A stretch of DNA of 64,000 nucleotides from Pseudomonadota bacterium (GTDB lineage Bacteria; Pseudomonadota; Gammaproteobacteria; SURF-13): contig JAQBXX010000005.1 of NCBI GenBank assembly GCA_027624315.1, positions 1-64,000 on the forward strand. Direction: 5' to 3'. Below, in pieces: positions 50,889 to 61,136 of this stretch. The notes below the pieces were generated by a model, which had not been told where the DNA came from, did not search any database, and worked only from the letters and a program-made list of their open reading frames with translations. How positions within the stretch are numbered: position 1 is the first letter of the stretch; each line of letters starts with the position of its first letter. The position numbers and the translations under genes are program-made.

Positions 50889-51680
50889 GCCATTGTCATC
50901 GAATTTCTCACGAAAGTCCTTCAGGACCTGCTCGTAATTCGTAATACGAAGCCACGTCAGTGTTCCGAGCAGCGCGCCTTGGCAGGCCTTCAGCTCGCCC
51001 AGCCGTGGCTCTGCTTGTTGCGTCAAACGCCCGACCAAGGGAAGAACGCTGCCGACGAGGTAGGTCAGCTCGCTCACCACTAGGAAGAGCCCGGGTATCG
51101 ACAACTGAGGGCCGACGTAGACACGAGCCCCCTCAAGATCGTGGGACAGGAACGCGGACGCTGGCGTGACGTGGATCCCAAGTTCGCAGAGAACTCTGTA
51201 GGCGGGCTCGTCGACGATCGGCCTTTCATCGCGCGCTTCCACCAACCGACGCACGGCCGCTGGACCATATCGACTCATTCGTTCGGAGCGTGAGGATGCC
51301 GTCCAGGTGCCCAGTTCCACCGGGGCGAGAAAAAAGAGCTGGAGGAGGTTCGCCAACTCGCCAGCACTGCGGATCACTCCAATCGCTTCGTCATAGTAGC
51401 CGAGATAGGCCAAGCGTAAGGCTGCCGTTGCCGCGTTGGCGAGACGGCGCACGAGGTTCTCCACCGCATGGCCGGCGTGGCGACAGCCCCATGCACAGGA
51501 CGCGATCTGAGCAAGCAACGACAGGCCATCTCCGAGCCGCGTGAGCATCTCAGGTCCGCGCACTCCAAGCTGCCCTTTCGCATCAAGTTGGAGAGCGGCC
51601 TGCTGGGCAGCCTCCTCAAGGCGTCGGATGTTATCGATGAGTTCGCGGCCTTTCAGAAAGCCGTCCGGCTGCTCTATCAT
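50883..51680 (-). CDS. hypothetical protein, possible orphan integron cassette gene
   Basis: 265 residues, mostly helical, no signal peptide. Segments such as LRLAYLGYYDEAIGVIRSAGELANLLQLFF resemble helical-bundle proteins of unknown function; I recognise no family. The ATG begins 4 nt after GTTAGAC (GTTRRRY core) and the stop lies inside ATCTAAC (RYYYAAC core). There is no Shine-Dalgarno. These are typical of integron cassettes. No intI or second cassette is in the window. REPs flank both sides. Confidence 0.6.
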   Translation of the reverse strand: MIEQPDGFLKGRELIDNIRRLEEAAQQAALQLDAKGQLGVRGPEMLTRLGDGLSLLAQIASCAWGCRHAGHAVENLVRRLANAATAALRLAYLGYYDEAIGVIRSAGELANLLQLFFLAPVELGTWTASSRSERMSRYGPAAVRRLVEARDERPIVDEPAYRVLCELGIHVTPASAFLSHDLEGARVYVGPQLSIPGLFLVVSELTYLVGSVLPLVGRLTQQAEPRLGELKACQGALLGTLTWLRITNYEQVLKDFREKFDDNGI

Positions 51681-51684
51681 GTGC

Positions 51685-51713
51685 GTCTAACGTATATTCG
51701 ACATCAGTTAGGT
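51685..51713. other. paired integron-type core sites upstream of the 50883 ORF
   Basis: On the plus strand GTCTAAC (51685-51691), 15 nt, then GTTAGGT (51707-51713). They match RYYYAAC and GTTRRRY and form an inverted pair. The spacing is much shorter than in a standard attC, so this may be a collapsed site or a chance match. Confidence 0.35.
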
Positions 51714-51740
51714 AGGTCGGATCAAGCTAGCGGATCCAAC
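51712..51740 (+). repeat. REP flavour A next to the acs stop codon
   Basis: GTAGGTCGGATCAAGCTAGCGGATCCAAC, stem GT.GGATC/GGATCC.AC, ends at 51740. The acs stop codon (minus strand) starts at 51743, so the REP abuts it with no gap. Confidence 0.85.
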
Positions 51741-53708
51741 TCATGCCTTCCCCTGCAACTGCAGCAGGATCGCCTCGTTCTCCAGCGTCGAGGTGTCTTG
51801 GGTGATGGCCTCACCGGCGGCGATGGAGCGCAGCAGGCGGCGCATGATTTTGCCGGAGCGGGTTTTGGGGAGGTTGTCGGCGTAGCGGATGTCGTCGGGG
51901 CGGGCGATGGGGCCGATCTGTTCGGTGACCCAGGCGCGTAGTTCTTTGGTGAGCGTTTCGTCCACGCCGCCCGCGGGGCGTGCGCCGCGTAACACGACGT
52001 AGGCGAATACGGCTTCGCCTTTAATCTCGTCGGGTTTGCCGACCACGGCGGCTTCGGCGACGCGCGGATGCGCGACGAGGGCGGATTCGATCTCCATGGT
52101 GCCGAGGCGGTGGCCGGATACTTTCAGTACGTCGTCGGCGCGGCCCATGATCCAGAAATAGCCGTCTGCGTCGCGGTGCGCGGTGTCGCCGGCGACGTAG
52201 TACTTGTTGCTGAATTTCTTCCAGTAGGTGTCCAGGTAGCGCTGCTCGTCGCCCCAGATACCGCGCAGCATGAACGGCCAGGGTTTCTTGATGACGAGAT
52301 AGCCGCCCTGGTTGGGCGCGGTAATGCTGTTGCCTTCTTCGTCCACGACGTCCGCCGCGATGCCGGGCAGCGGCAGGGTGCAGGAACCGGGCTTGGTGGG
52401 CATGGCGCCGGGGATGGGGGCGATCAGGTGCGCGCCGGTTTCGGTTTGCCACCAGGTGTCCACGATCGGGCAGCGCTCATGGCCGATGTGTTTGCGATAC
52501 CACATCCACGCCTCGGGGTTGATCGGTTCGCCCACGGTGCCGAGCAAACGCAGCTTCGATAAATCATATTTCGCTGGAATTTCGTCGCCCAGTTTCATCA
52601 GGCCGCGTATTGCGGTGGGCGCGGTGTAGAAAATAGTTACGTTGTGGCGCTGGCAGATGTCCCAGAAACGTCCGCCGTCGGGAATGGTCGGCGCGCCTTC
52701 GTACATCAGCGTCGTCGCGCCGGTCGCAAGCGGGCCGTAGGTGACGTAGCTGTGGCCCGTCACCCAGCCGACATCGGCGGTGCACCAGAAGATGTCGTCG
52801 TCGTGGATGTCGAACACCCACTGCATGGTGACGATGGTGCCGAGCAGATAGCCCGCGCTCGCATGCTGGATGCCCTTGGGTTTGCCGGTGGAGCCGGAGG
52901 TGTAGAGCAGAAATAATGGGTGCTCGCTCTCGACCCACACCGGCTCGCACTGGTCGGCAACGTTTTTCACGGCATCGTGCCACCATGCATCACGCCCCGC
53001 CTGCATGTTGACCTGCTGGCCGGCGCGTTGCAACACGATCACGTTCTCAATGCTGGGGCAGCCTTTGCTCAATGCCAGATCGGCGGCGGCCTTGAGCTCG
53101 ATGACCTTGCCGCCGCGTGTGCCGCCGTCGGCGGTGATAAGCATTCTTGCTCCGGCGTCTTCGATGCGGTCCTTCAGCGACTGCGCGGAGAAGCCGCCGA
53201 ACACGACCGAATGAATGGCGCCGATGCGTGCGCACGCCTGCATGGCGACGACGACCTCCGGCACCATCGGCATGTAGATCACCACGCGGTCGCCTTTTTT
53301 AATACCCTTGGCCTTGAGCGCATTGGCAAAGCGGCATACGTCACGATGCAGCTCGGCGTAACTCACGCGGCGGACGTCGCCTTGCTCGCCTTCGAAAATA
53401 ATGGCGGTTTTGTCGGCCCTGTCCTTGAGGTTGCGATCAAGGCAGTTGTAGGAAACATTCAGCAGTCCGTCGTCAAACCAGCGGTAGTGCGGCGCATTGC
53501 TGCTGTCGAGAATGTTAGTGAATGGCTTGTGCCAGATGATTTCGTTGCGCGCGAGGGTGGCCCAGAAGTTTTCGTGGTCTGCATCGCCCTGCTGTTGAAG
53601 TGCGACCAACTGTTCCCTGCTTTTGACGCGCGCATGCGTGGAAAAATCGGGTGACGGCGCAAACAGCCGTTCTTCGTGCAGGGTGGATTCGAGGTTTTTG
53701 GTGGTCAC
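51741..53708 (-). CDS. acs: acetyl-CoA synthetase
   Basis: Activates acetate to acetyl-CoA through acetyl-AMP. The AMP-binding core [12 protein letters not shown] (near 268) and [12 protein letters not shown] (near 417) are present, together with the C-terminal lysine in [14 protein letters not shown], the usual acetylation control site. 655 residues from a GTG start at 53708. A 99-bp spacer containing a hairpin repeat separates it from fabI upstream. Confidence 0.97.
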   Translation of the reverse strand: MTTKNLESTLHEERLFAPSPDFSTHARVKSREQLVALQQQGDADHENFWATLARNEIIWHKPFTNILDSSNAPHYRWFDDGLLNVSYNCLDRNLKDRADKTAIIFEGEQGDVRRVSYAELHRDVCRFANALKAKGIKKGDRVVIYMPMVPEVVVAMQACARIGAIHSVVFGGFSAQSLKDRIEDAGARMLITADGGTRGGKVIELKAAADLALSKGCPSIENVIVLQRAGQQVNMQAGRDAWWHDAVKNVADQCEPVWVESEHPLFLLYTSGSTGKPKGIQHASAGYLLGTIVTMQWVFDIHDDDIFWCTADVGWVTGHSYVTYGPLATGATTLMYEGAPTIPDGGRFWDICQRHNVTIFYTAPTAIRGLMKLGDEIPAKYDLSKLRLLGTVGEPINPEAWMWYRKHIGHERCPIVDTWWQTETGAHLIAPIPGAMPTKPGSCTLPLPGIAADVVDEEGNSITAPNQGGYLVIKKPWPFMLRGIWGDEQRYLDTYWKKFSNKYYVAGDTAHRDADGYFWIMGRADDVLKVSGHRLGTMEIESALVAHPRVAEAAVVGKPDEIKGEAVFAYVVLRGARPAGGVDETLTKELRAWVTEQIGPIARPDDIRYADNLPKTRSGKIMRRLLRSIAAGEAITQDTSTLENEAILLQLQGKA

Positions 53709-53766
53709 GTCAGAGCCTCATATTGGGGCAGGGTGGCGATCCTTGGCTTACTACCCCCATCCTAGC

Positions 53767-53789
53767 CTTCCCCCTGGGAGGGGGAAGGG
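53767..53789. repeat. CCTTCCCCC/GGGGGAAGG hairpin repeat
   Basis: A perfect 9-bp stem with a 5-nt loop between fabI and acs. Same family as 3317 and 39653. No T-run on either strand. Confidence 0.65.
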
Positions 53790-53807
53790 AAATTAATTTT
53801 GTCAGGG

Positions 53808-54590
53808 TTAGAGTGCGGCCATGCCAACGATGTGGTAGCCGCTGTCCACGTGCACGATCTCGCCGGTGATGCCGGCGGCCAGGTCGGAGCAGAGGAAGGC
53901 CGCAGTGTTGCCCACGTCGTCGATGGTGACGTTGCGCCGTAGCGGGGAGTTTTTCTCCGCATAATCGAGCATCTTGCGGAAGCCGCCAATGCCGGCGGCG
54001 GCGAGTGTCTTGATCGGCCCGGCGGAGATCGCGTTCACGCGTATACCCTCGGGGCCGAGGCTGTCGGCCATGTAGCGCACGTTGGCTTCGAGGCTCGCCT
54101 TGGCGAGGCCCATCACGTTGTAATTGGGAACGACACTCTCCGCGCCGAGGTAGCTGAGCGTGAGCAGTGCGCCGTTGCGCCCCTGCATCATGTTGCGCCC
54201 GGCCTTGGCGAGCGCGGTGAAGCTGTAGGAGCTGATGTCGTGGGCGATGAGAAAGCCCTCGCGCGTTACGGCGTCGAGATAGTTGCCCTCCAGTTCCTTG
54301 GCGGGCGCATAGGCCACCGAGTGGACGATGATGTCGAGGTGATCCCAGTAGTCATCCAGATGTTCGAACACCGCGTCGATTTCGGTGTCGTTGCTCACGT
54401 CGCACGGCAGGGTGATCACCGAGTCGCATTCCGCGGCCATTTTCTCCACGCGCTCCTGCAGCCGCTCATTCTGGTAGGTGAAGGCGAGCTGCGCCCCTTC
54501 CCGCTGCATGGCCTTGGCAATGCCCCAGGCGATGGAGCGGTTGCTGGCGAGCCCTACGATGAGTGCGCATTTACCGTCGAGAAATCCCAT
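53808..54590 (-). CDS. fabI: enoyl-[acyl-carrier-protein] reductase (NADH), FabI type
   Basis: The last step of each fatty-acid elongation round. The NAD site [16 protein letters not shown] at the N-terminus is the divergent FabI version. Catalytic [10 protein letters not shown] supplies Tyr-x6-Lys, with an additional Tyr in LSYLGAE. 260 residues, normal. The upstream 63 bp are shared with the divergent transporter operon. Confidence 0.96.
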   Translation of the reverse strand: MGFLDGKCALIVGLASNRSIAWGIAKAMQREGAQLAFTYQNERLQERVEKMAAECDSVITLPCDVSNDTEIDAVFEHLDDYWDHLDIIVHSVAYAPAKELEGNYLDAVTREGFLIAHDISSYSFTALAKAGRNMMQGRNGALLTLSYLGAESVVPNYNVMGLAKASLEANVRYMADSLGPEGIRVNAISAGPIKTLAAAGIGGFRKMLDYAEKNSPLRRNVTIDDVGNTAAFLCSDLAAGITGEIVHVDSGYHIVGMAAL

Positions 54591-54674
54591 ATCATTATCC
54601 TTCTGCGTATAAAATTGTTCTACCGCTAATAGGGTATTATAAAGACATTACGCTTGCACGCACCATTCGACAAG

Positions 54675-56837
54675 ATGATGATGAAACGGGCTGTCCTTTC
54701 CCTGATGATGTTGCTGTGCTACGCACTGGCGGGGTGCGACGGACGCCCGTGGAACAACCCCTACGCCGCGCAGGATGACCGCAGCAACATCCTCTACAGT
54801 TCGTTCGATCAGCGCCCGAAACACCTGGATCCTGCACAATCCTACGTGGAAAACGAATTTGCACTGATCGCGCAGATATATGAGCCGCCGCTGCAATATG
54901 ATTACCTCAAGCGGCCTTACACGCTGATCCCGCTTGCAGCGCGCACGGTGCCGCAGGCGGTGTATCTGGACAAGATGGCCAAGCCGCTTCCGGAAAACGC
55001 CGCCATCGGGGATATTGCCTACAGCGTCTATGATATTACGCTTCAGCCCGGCATCCGCTATCAGCCGCACCCTGCGTTCGCGCGCAATGCTGATGGCAGC
55101 CCGCGCTACCTTCAGCTCACGCCGCACGAACTTGACGCCGTGACGCACTTGCAGGATTTCACCGAACACGGTACGCGCGAGCTGGTGGCGCAGGATTACG
55201 TCTATCAGATCAAGCGTCTTGCCCATCCGAAGCTGGAGTCGCCGATCTTCGGCTTGATGAGTGAATACATCGTTGGGCTGAAGGAATATGCGGAAACGCT
55301 ACGCAAGGCGCAGGCCGCAGAGGGGCGTGATGCGTTTCTTGATCTCACGCAATTTCCGCTGGAGGGCGCGACGGTGCTTGATCGTTACACCTACCGCATC
55401 AAGGTGCGCGGCAAATACCCACAACTCGTGTACTGGCTCGCGATGCCATTTTTCGCGCCGGTGGCGCAAGAAGTGGATCGCTTTTACGCGCAGCCCGGCA
55501 TGGCGGAGAAAAACATCTCGCTCGACTGGTATCCGGTAGGCACCGGGCCGTACATGCTCACGCTGAATAACCCCAACCGTCAGATGGTGCTGGAGCGTAA
55601 TCCCAACTATCACGGTGAGACCTATCCCGCTGCAGGTATGCCGGGCGACCGCGAGGCGGGGTTGCTCGATGACGCAGGCCGTCCGCTGCCGTTTATCGAC
55701 AAGGCGGTGTACAGCCTGGAAAAAGAAAGTATTCCATACTGGAATAAATTTCTGCAAGGTTATTACGATGTCTCCGGTATCAGTTCCGACAGCTTTGATC
55801 AGGCGGTACGCATCACGACGCAGGGGGATGCGGGGGTGAGCGAGGCGATGCAGGAAAAAGGTATTCGACTTCTTACCAGCGTCGGCGCGGATATTTCCTA
55901 TATCGGTTTCAACATGCTCGACCCGGTGGTGGGAGGCCTAAGCGAGCGCGCACGCAAACTGCGTCAGGCGATTTCCATCGCCGTAGATCAGGAGGAGTTC
56001 ATCTCCATCTTCCTCAATGGCCGCGGTATCCCGGCGCAAGGTCCGATCCCACCGGGCATCTTCGGCTATGTGGAGGGCGAGGCGGGGATCAACCCTTATG
56101 TTTACGAATGGGTGGATGGGCGGGCGCAACGGAAATCAATTGAGACCGCGCGCCGCATGCTGGCCGAGGCAGGTTATCCTGATGGCCGTGATGCCAATAC
56201 CGGCAAACCCCTGTTGTTGCATTTCGACACCGCGTTGAGCGGCCCCGATGACAAAGCCTATCTCGACTGGCTGCGCAAGCAGTTCCAGAAACTCGATTTG
56301 CAGCTCGATGTGCGCAATACTGACTTCAATCGCTTTCAGGACAAGATGCTGAAGGGCAACGCGCAGGTCTGGCAGTGGGGCTGGAACGCCGATTACCCGG
56401 ATCCGGAGAACTTCATGTTTCTGCTCTACGGGCCAAACGCCAAGGTTGGGAAGAACGGCGAGAATGCCGCGAACTACGATAATCCGGAGTTCAACAAACT
56501 GTTTGAACAGATGAAAAACATGGACGCTGGTCCCCAGCGCCAGAGCATTATCAATCAGATGCTGGCTATCGCTCAGCGTGATGCGCCTTGGGTCTGGGGG
56601 CGGCATCGCAAGAAGTTCGGCCTGTTTCACGCCTGGTATAAAAACGCCAAGCCCAACGAAATGGCCAACAACGAATTGAAATACATTCGCATCGATCCGG
56701 CGCTGCGCAACCGGATGCGAGCCGAATGGAATGTGCCGGTACTGTGGCCGTTGTTCGCGTTGTTCGCAGTGCTGGTGATCAGCGCCGTGCCTGCGGTGAT
56801 CAGCTACGTGCGCAGAGAGCGCAGGGTAGCCAAATGA
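54675..56837 (+). CDS. peptide ABC transporter substrate-binding lipoprotein
   Basis: About 720 residues. A lipoprotein signal (MLLCYALAGC, lipobox LAGC) is followed by a family 5 solute-binding domain (YSSFDQRPKHLDPAQSYVENE; GTGPYMLTLNNP). The start is among three consecutive ATGs (54675, 54678, 54681). Unusually, the C-terminus has a hydrophobic stretch (VLWPLFALFAVLVISAVPAVISYV) and a basic tail, which looks like a second membrane anchor. First gene of a four-gene Yej/Dpp-type operon. Confidence 0.87.
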   Translation: MMMKRAVLSLMMLLCYALAGCDGRPWNNPYAAQDDRSNILYSSFDQRPKHLDPAQSYVENEFALIAQIYEPPLQYDYLKRPYTLIPLAARTVPQAVYLDKMAKPLPENAAIGDIAYSVYDITLQPGIRYQPHPAFARNADGSPRYLQLTPHELDAVTHLQDFTEHGTRELVAQDYVYQIKRLAHPKLESPIFGLMSEYIVGLKEYAETLRKAQAAEGRDAFLDLTQFPLEGATVLDRYTYRIKVRGKYPQLVYWLAMPFFAPVAQEVDRFYAQPGMAEKNISLDWYPVGTGPYMLTLNNPNRQMVLERNPNYHGETYPAAGMPGDREAGLLDDAGRPLPFIDKAVYSLEKESIPYWNKFLQGYYDVSGISSDSFDQAVRITTQGDAGVSEAMQEKGIRLLTSVGADISYIGFNMLDPVVGGLSERARKLRQAISIAVDQEEFISIFLNGRGIPAQGPIPPGIFGYVEGEAGINPYVYEWVDGRAQRKSIETARRMLAEAGYPDGRDANTGKPLLLHFDTALSGPDDKAYLDWLRKQFQKLDLQLDVRNTDFNRFQDKMLKGNAQVWQWGWNADYPDPENFMFLLYGPNAKVGKNGENAANYDNPEFNKLFEQMKNMDAGPQRQSIINQMLAIAQRDAPWVWGRHRKKFGLFHAWYKNAKPNEMANNELKYIRIDPALRNRMRAEWNVPVLWPLFALFAVLVISAVPAVISYVRRERRVAK

Positions 56838-57811
56838 TCGCCTACATCACGCGCCGCATACTGTACGCCATACCCATTCTGATCGGCGTCAATCTACTGA
56901 CGTTTGCACTGTTTTTTGTGGTGAACAAGCCGGATGACATGGCGCGTGTGCATCTGGGCGTCAAGCACGTTACGCCTCAGGCGATAGAGAAATGGAAGGC
57001 GGAACGTGGCTATGACAAGCCGCTCGTGTTCAATAACTCAGCCAGTGGCGCGGCACAATTCACCGACACTATTTTTTTCAGGAAATCGGTGTTGTTGTTT
57101 GTCTTCGACTTCGGGCGCTCGGACGATGGCCGCGATATCGGCCTCGATATCCGCGAACGCATGTGGCCGAGTCTCGCTATCGCATTACCGGCGCTGTTTA
57201 TCGGGCTGCTCGCCAACATTACCTTCGCCCTGTTGATGGCGTTTTTCAGAGCCACATATATTGATGTCTGGGGCGTGGTGCTGTGCGTGGTGCTGATGTC
57301 CATCTCCGGGCTGTTTTACATCATCGGCGGGCAATATCTCATCAGCAAGCTGCTGCACATCGTGCCCATCTCCGGCTACGACAGCGGCGTGCAGTCATTC
57401 AAGTTCATCCTGCTGCCGGTGATCATCGGTGTGGTTAGCGGCATCGGCTCCGGCAGCCGCTGGTACCGCACGATCTTTCTGGAAGAGATCGGCAAGGACT
57501 ATGTGCGCACCGCCCGCGCCAAGGGCCTCTCCGAGCTGCGCGTGCTGTTTTACCATGTGCTCAAGAATGCCATGATCCCGATCCTGACCGGCGTGGTGGT
57601 CGTGCTGCCGTTGCTGTTCATGGGCAGTTTGATTATGGAGTCTTTTTTCGGCATCCCCGGCCTCGGCAGCTACACGATAGACGCCATCAATGCGCAGGAT
57701 TTTGCGATCGTGCGTGCGATGGTGTTTCTGGGCTCCGTGCTCTACATCGCCGGACTGATCCTCACCGACATCTCTTACACCCTGGTTGACCCGCGCGTGA
57801 GGTTGGGCTGA
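56834..57811 (+). CDS. ABC transporter permease (YejB/DppB type)
   Basis: 325 residues. MIAYITRRILYAIPILIGVNLLTFALFFVV is the family N-terminus. The EAA loop DYVRTARAKGLSELRVLFYHVLKNAMIPILT contacts the ATPase. About six transmembrane helices. Start ATG 56834 overlaps the previous stop; the track start 56726 lies inside the previous gene. Its stop overlaps the next gene. Confidence 0.9.
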   Translation: MIAYITRRILYAIPILIGVNLLTFALFFVVNKPDDMARVHLGVKHVTPQAIEKWKAERGYDKPLVFNNSASGAAQFTDTIFFRKSVLLFVFDFGRSDDGRDIGLDIRERMWPSLAIALPALFIGLLANITFALLMAFFRATYIDVWGVVLCVVLMSISGLFYIIGGQYLISKLLHIVPISGYDSGVQSFKFILLPVIIGVVSGIGSGSRWYRTIFLEEIGKDYVRTARAKGLSELRVLFYHVLKNAMIPILTGVVVVLPLLFMGSLIMESFFGIPGLGSYTIDAINAQDFAIVRAMVFLGSVLYIAGLILTDISYTLVDPRVRLG

Positions 57812-59226
57812 TGCACTTTCTGCCTGTGGTGTTGCCCACTGATGCATTGATATTCCTGCTGCTCGTCACGGTAGTAGGGTTTGCCCTGTATGTGCGCGGC
57901 AAGGAGCACCTGCGCGCGCCGTGGCGCGAGGTGAAGCGCAGCCGCATGGCGGCGGCGGCGCTGGTGGTGTTACTGACGTATGTACTGATCGGCCTGCTGG
58001 ATTCGCTGCATTTTCGTTTGCCGCTGCCGGATAACGGTGCGGCAAAGGCAGAAAAAGAATATTCAGTGGAGGTGCTGAGCCTGCTGGATGTGATCGCCAC
58101 GCCGTTGCGCGTGCGGGTGGAGAAGACCTATTCAGCGCCGTTTGCCGCTCATCTTTATACCAGGGAGGCTGATGAGCGCGCCGACGGTACGGAGGTGCGC
58201 GTGTTTCCGCGCCTCAAACACGGCGGGCGGCACCTGCAAGACCCGGACAACGAACGGGCGGCGGATATCCTTGCGGCCTCGGCGCGCGCCGTCGCCATCA
58301 GCGTGCTGATCTGGGTCGGCGTGTGTGCGGCGCTGACAGCTGCGCTGGCATGGCGCGAGCGCATCTCGTTCAAGGCCATGGCGCGCCGCATTTTGCGCGG
58401 CGAAACGGAAACACCGTGGCGGATTACGCTGGCGACGCTGCTGGTCATCCTCACGTTCGCCGTCTGGGCGGCGCTGCTCAGCCTCAAATACCATATCCTC
58501 GGCACCGACAAGGTGGGGCAGGATGTTTTTTATCAGGCGCTCAAGAGCATCCGCACCGGGCTGGTGATCGGCACGCTGACCACGCTGGTGATGCTGCCGT
58601 TTGCCGTGCTGCTCGGCATTATGGCGGGTTATTTTCGCGGCGTGGCGGACGACATCATTCAGTATGTCTATACCACGCTCAGTTCCATTCCCGGTGTGCT
58701 GCTCATCGCTGCGGCGATTTTGAGTTTGCAGGTGTACATCACCAACCACCCGGAGCAGTTCGATACACTGGCCGAGCGTGCCGACCTGCGCTTGTTATTT
58801 CTGTGCATCATCCTTGGCATTACCGGTTGGGCTGGCCTGTGTCGTCTGTTACGCGGTGAAGCCCTGAAACTGCGCGAGATGGAATACATTCAGGCCGCGC
58901 AGGCATTCGGTGTAGGACACTTTAAGATCATTTGGCGCCACATCCTGCCGAATGTGATGCACATCGTGCTCATCAGTGTGGTGCTCGATTTTAGTGGGTT
59001 GGTACTGGCCGAAGCAGTGCTGTCCTACGTCGGCGTGGGCGTGGATCCGAGCACGCTCAGTTGGGGCAACATGATTAATGGCGCGCGTATGGAGATGGCA
59101 CGCGACCCCATGGTGTGGTGGTCGCTGTGCGCGGCCTTTATGTTCATGTTCACGCTGGTGCTTGCGGCGAACCTGTTTTCCGATGTGGTGCGCGATGCCT
59201 TTGATCCAAGATTGCGTAAACAATGA
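57811..59226 (+). CDS. ABC transporter permease with extended N-terminus (YejE/DppC type)
   Basis: 471 residues, well above the usual 300-340. The last about 280 residues are a standard DppC-like permease (LGTDKVGQDVFYQALKSIRTGLVIG; EAA loop EYIQAAQAFGVGHFKIIWRHILPN). The first about 190 residues add three hydrophobic segments and a soluble region (DEVRVFPRLKHGGRHLQDPDN) that probably faces the periplasm. ATG 57811 overlaps the stop of the other permease. Confidence 0.88.
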   Translation: MHFLPVVLPTDALIFLLLVTVVGFALYVRGKEHLRAPWREVKRSRMAAAALVVLLTYVLIGLLDSLHFRLPLPDNGAAKAEKEYSVEVLSLLDVIATPLRVRVEKTYSAPFAAHLYTREADERADGTEVRVFPRLKHGGRHLQDPDNERAADILAASARAVAISVLIWVGVCAALTAALAWRERISFKAMARRILRGETETPWRITLATLLVILTFAVWAALLSLKYHILGTDKVGQDVFYQALKSIRTGLVIGTLTTLVMLPFAVLLGIMAGYFRGVADDIIQYVYTTLSSIPGVLLIAAAILSLQVYITNHPEQFDTLAERADLRLLFLCIILGITGWAGLCRLLRGEALKLREMEYIQAAQAFGVGHFKIIWRHILPNVMHIVLISVVLDFSGLVLAEAVLSYVGVGVDPSTLSWGNMINGARMEMARDPMVWWSLCAAFMFMFTLVLAANLFSDVVRDAFDPRLRKQ

Positions 59227-61136
59227 CAAGCAACATACTGCTCAGCGTGCGCGGCCTCAGCACCTCGTTTGAAACAGGTCAGGGCACGCTGCGCGCGGTG
59301 GATGACATCAGTTTCGACATCGCGCGCGGAGAAACCTTCGCCCTGCTCGGCGAGTCGGGCAGCGGCAAGTCGCTCACCGCGTTGTCGATCATGCGACTGT
59401 TGCCGGTAAACGCGAACGTGTCCGGCGAGGTGCGGCTGGCCGGGGAGGACTTGCTGGCGCTGCCGGAGAGGGATATGCGCCGTGTGCGTGGCGGGCGCAT
59501 CGCAATGATCTTTCAGGAGCCGATGACCAGCCTGAATGCGGTACTCACCGTCGGCGAGCAGATCGGCGAGACGTTGCGGTGTCACCACAAGATCGCGCCG
59601 CGCGCCGCGCGCGTGCGCGTGGTGGAGTTGCTCGATGCGGTGGGTATCGAGGAGCCGCAGCGTCGCTATTACGATTTTCCGCATCAACTCTCCGGTGGCA
59701 TGAAGCAGCGCGTGATGATTGCGATGGCGCTCGCGGGTGAGCCGGAACTGCTCATCGCCGACGAACCTACCACGGCGTTGGACGTGACCATTCAGGCGCA
59801 GATTCTCGACCTGCTGCGCAGGCTGCAGAAAGACACCGGTATGGCGTTGCTGCTCATCACGCACGATCTCGGCGTGGTATCCGGGATGGCCGCACGCGTT
59901 GCGGTGATGTATGCCGGGCAGATTGTGGAGCAGGCGCCGCGCGCGCAATTCTTTGCTGCCCCAAAACATCCCTACGCGCAGAAACTGTTCGATTCCGTGC
60001 CCACCCTGGACAAGCGCGGTGCGCGCCTGGCGGTGATGCGCGGCGCCGTGCCGCCGCTGGTGCAGGAATTTTCCGGCTGCCGCTTTGCGCCGCGCTGTGA
60101 TTTCGCCTGGCCGACCTGCCGCGAGATTGCGCCGGAACTGATCGGCGCCGGAGAGGGTGCTACCGTGCGCTGTCACCTTTACGATGCACGCTTCAGCGCT
60201 GCGGCTCCTCCAGCGGCACAGACACAGATGCAGGAGGAAGGACGACAGGCAACATCACTACCGGCGGAGGGCGAACTGCTCGTGGTGAATGATCTCAAGG
60301 TCTATTTCCCCATTGAAAAGGGAATTTTCAAACACGTCGCCGGGTACGTGCGCGCGGTGGACGGCGTCTCGCTACGTATCCGCGCCGGGCGTACGCTCGC
60401 GCTGGTGGGCGAGTCCGGTTGCGGCAAGACCACGGTGGGCAAGGGCATACTGCAACTCATCCGTCCGACCGCCGGCAGCGTGCGCTTCGCGGGCACGGAG
60501 CTCACTCAATTGCGTGGCGCGGCGTTGCGCGCGCGCCGCGCCGATTTTCAGATCATCTTTCAGGATCCGTATTCATCGCTCAATCCGCGCATGATGGTCG
60601 CCGACATTATCGAGGAAGGGATGATCGTGCAGGGCGTGGGCAAAACAGCGCACGAGCGCGCCGCGCGTATCGCACAGGTGCTGGAGCAGGTCGGACTGCC
60701 GCCGGAGGCCAGATACCGTTATCCGCATGAATTCTCCGGCGGTCAGCGCCAGCGCATCAGCATCGCGCGCGCCTTGGCGGTAAATCCGAAACTCATCATT
60801 TGCGACGAGCCGACCAGCGCGCTCGATGTCTCGGTGCAGGCGCAGATACTGAACCTGCTGAAAACCTTGCAGGAGGAATCCGGTATTGCCTATCTATTCA
60901 TCACGCACAACATCGCGGTGGTGGAGTATCTCGCCGATGAAGTGGCGGTGATGTATCAAGGGAGGATTGTCGAGCACGGCAGCGCGGAGCAGGTGCTGCG
61001 CAATCCGCAGCAGGAATACACGCGTGCGCTGCTCGCCGCGGTGCCGAAGATCGAAAGACAGGGGCTGGCAGCACATCAGAGCAGAGGCCAAAGTCCTCAA
61101 TCCACCACGCGCAGTACGATTTTTCCACGTGTGTGA
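59223..61136 (+). CDS. fused double ATPase of the peptide ABC transporter (YejF type)
   Basis: 637 residues holding two DppD/DppF-like ATPase halves. Walker [15 protein letters not shown] and [14 protein letters not shown]; signatures LSGGMKQRV and [10 protein letters not shown]; Walker [13 protein letters not shown] and [12 protein letters not shown]. The linker after the first half has the Cys-containing oligopeptide ABC tail (CRFAPRC). A fused ATPase with one lipoprotein and two permeases is the YejABEF arrangement (oligopeptide and microcin C uptake in E. coli). Its 3' end overlaps the convergent oxidoreductase by 40 bp. Confidence 0.92.
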   Translation: MTSNILLSVRGLSTSFETGQGTLRAVDDISFDIARGETFALLGESGSGKSLTALSIMRLLPVNANVSGEVRLAGEDLLALPERDMRRVRGGRIAMIFQEPMTSLNAVLTVGEQIGETLRCHHKIAPRAARVRVVELLDAVGIEEPQRRYYDFPHQLSGGMKQRVMIAMALAGEPELLIADEPTTALDVTIQAQILDLLRRLQKDTGMALLLITHDLGVVSGMAARVAVMYAGQIVEQAPRAQFFAAPKHPYAQKLFDSVPTLDKRGARLAVMRGAVPPLVQEFSGCRFAPRCDFAWPTCREIAPELIGAGEGATVRCHLYDARFSAAAPPAAQTQMQEEGRQATSLPAEGELLVVNDLKVYFPIEKGIFKHVAGYVRAVDGVSLRIRAGRTLALVGESGCGKTTVGKGILQLIRPTAGSVRFAGTELTQLRGAALRARRADFQIIFQDPYSSLNPRMMVADIIEEGMIVQGVGKTAHERAARIAQVLEQVGLPPEARYRYPHEFSGGQRQRISIARALAVNPKLIICDEPTSALDVSVQAQILNLLKTLQEESGIAYLFITHNIAVVEYLADEVAVMYQGRIVEHGSAEQVLRNPQQEYTRALLAAVPKIERQGLAAHQSRGQSPQSTTRSTIFPRV

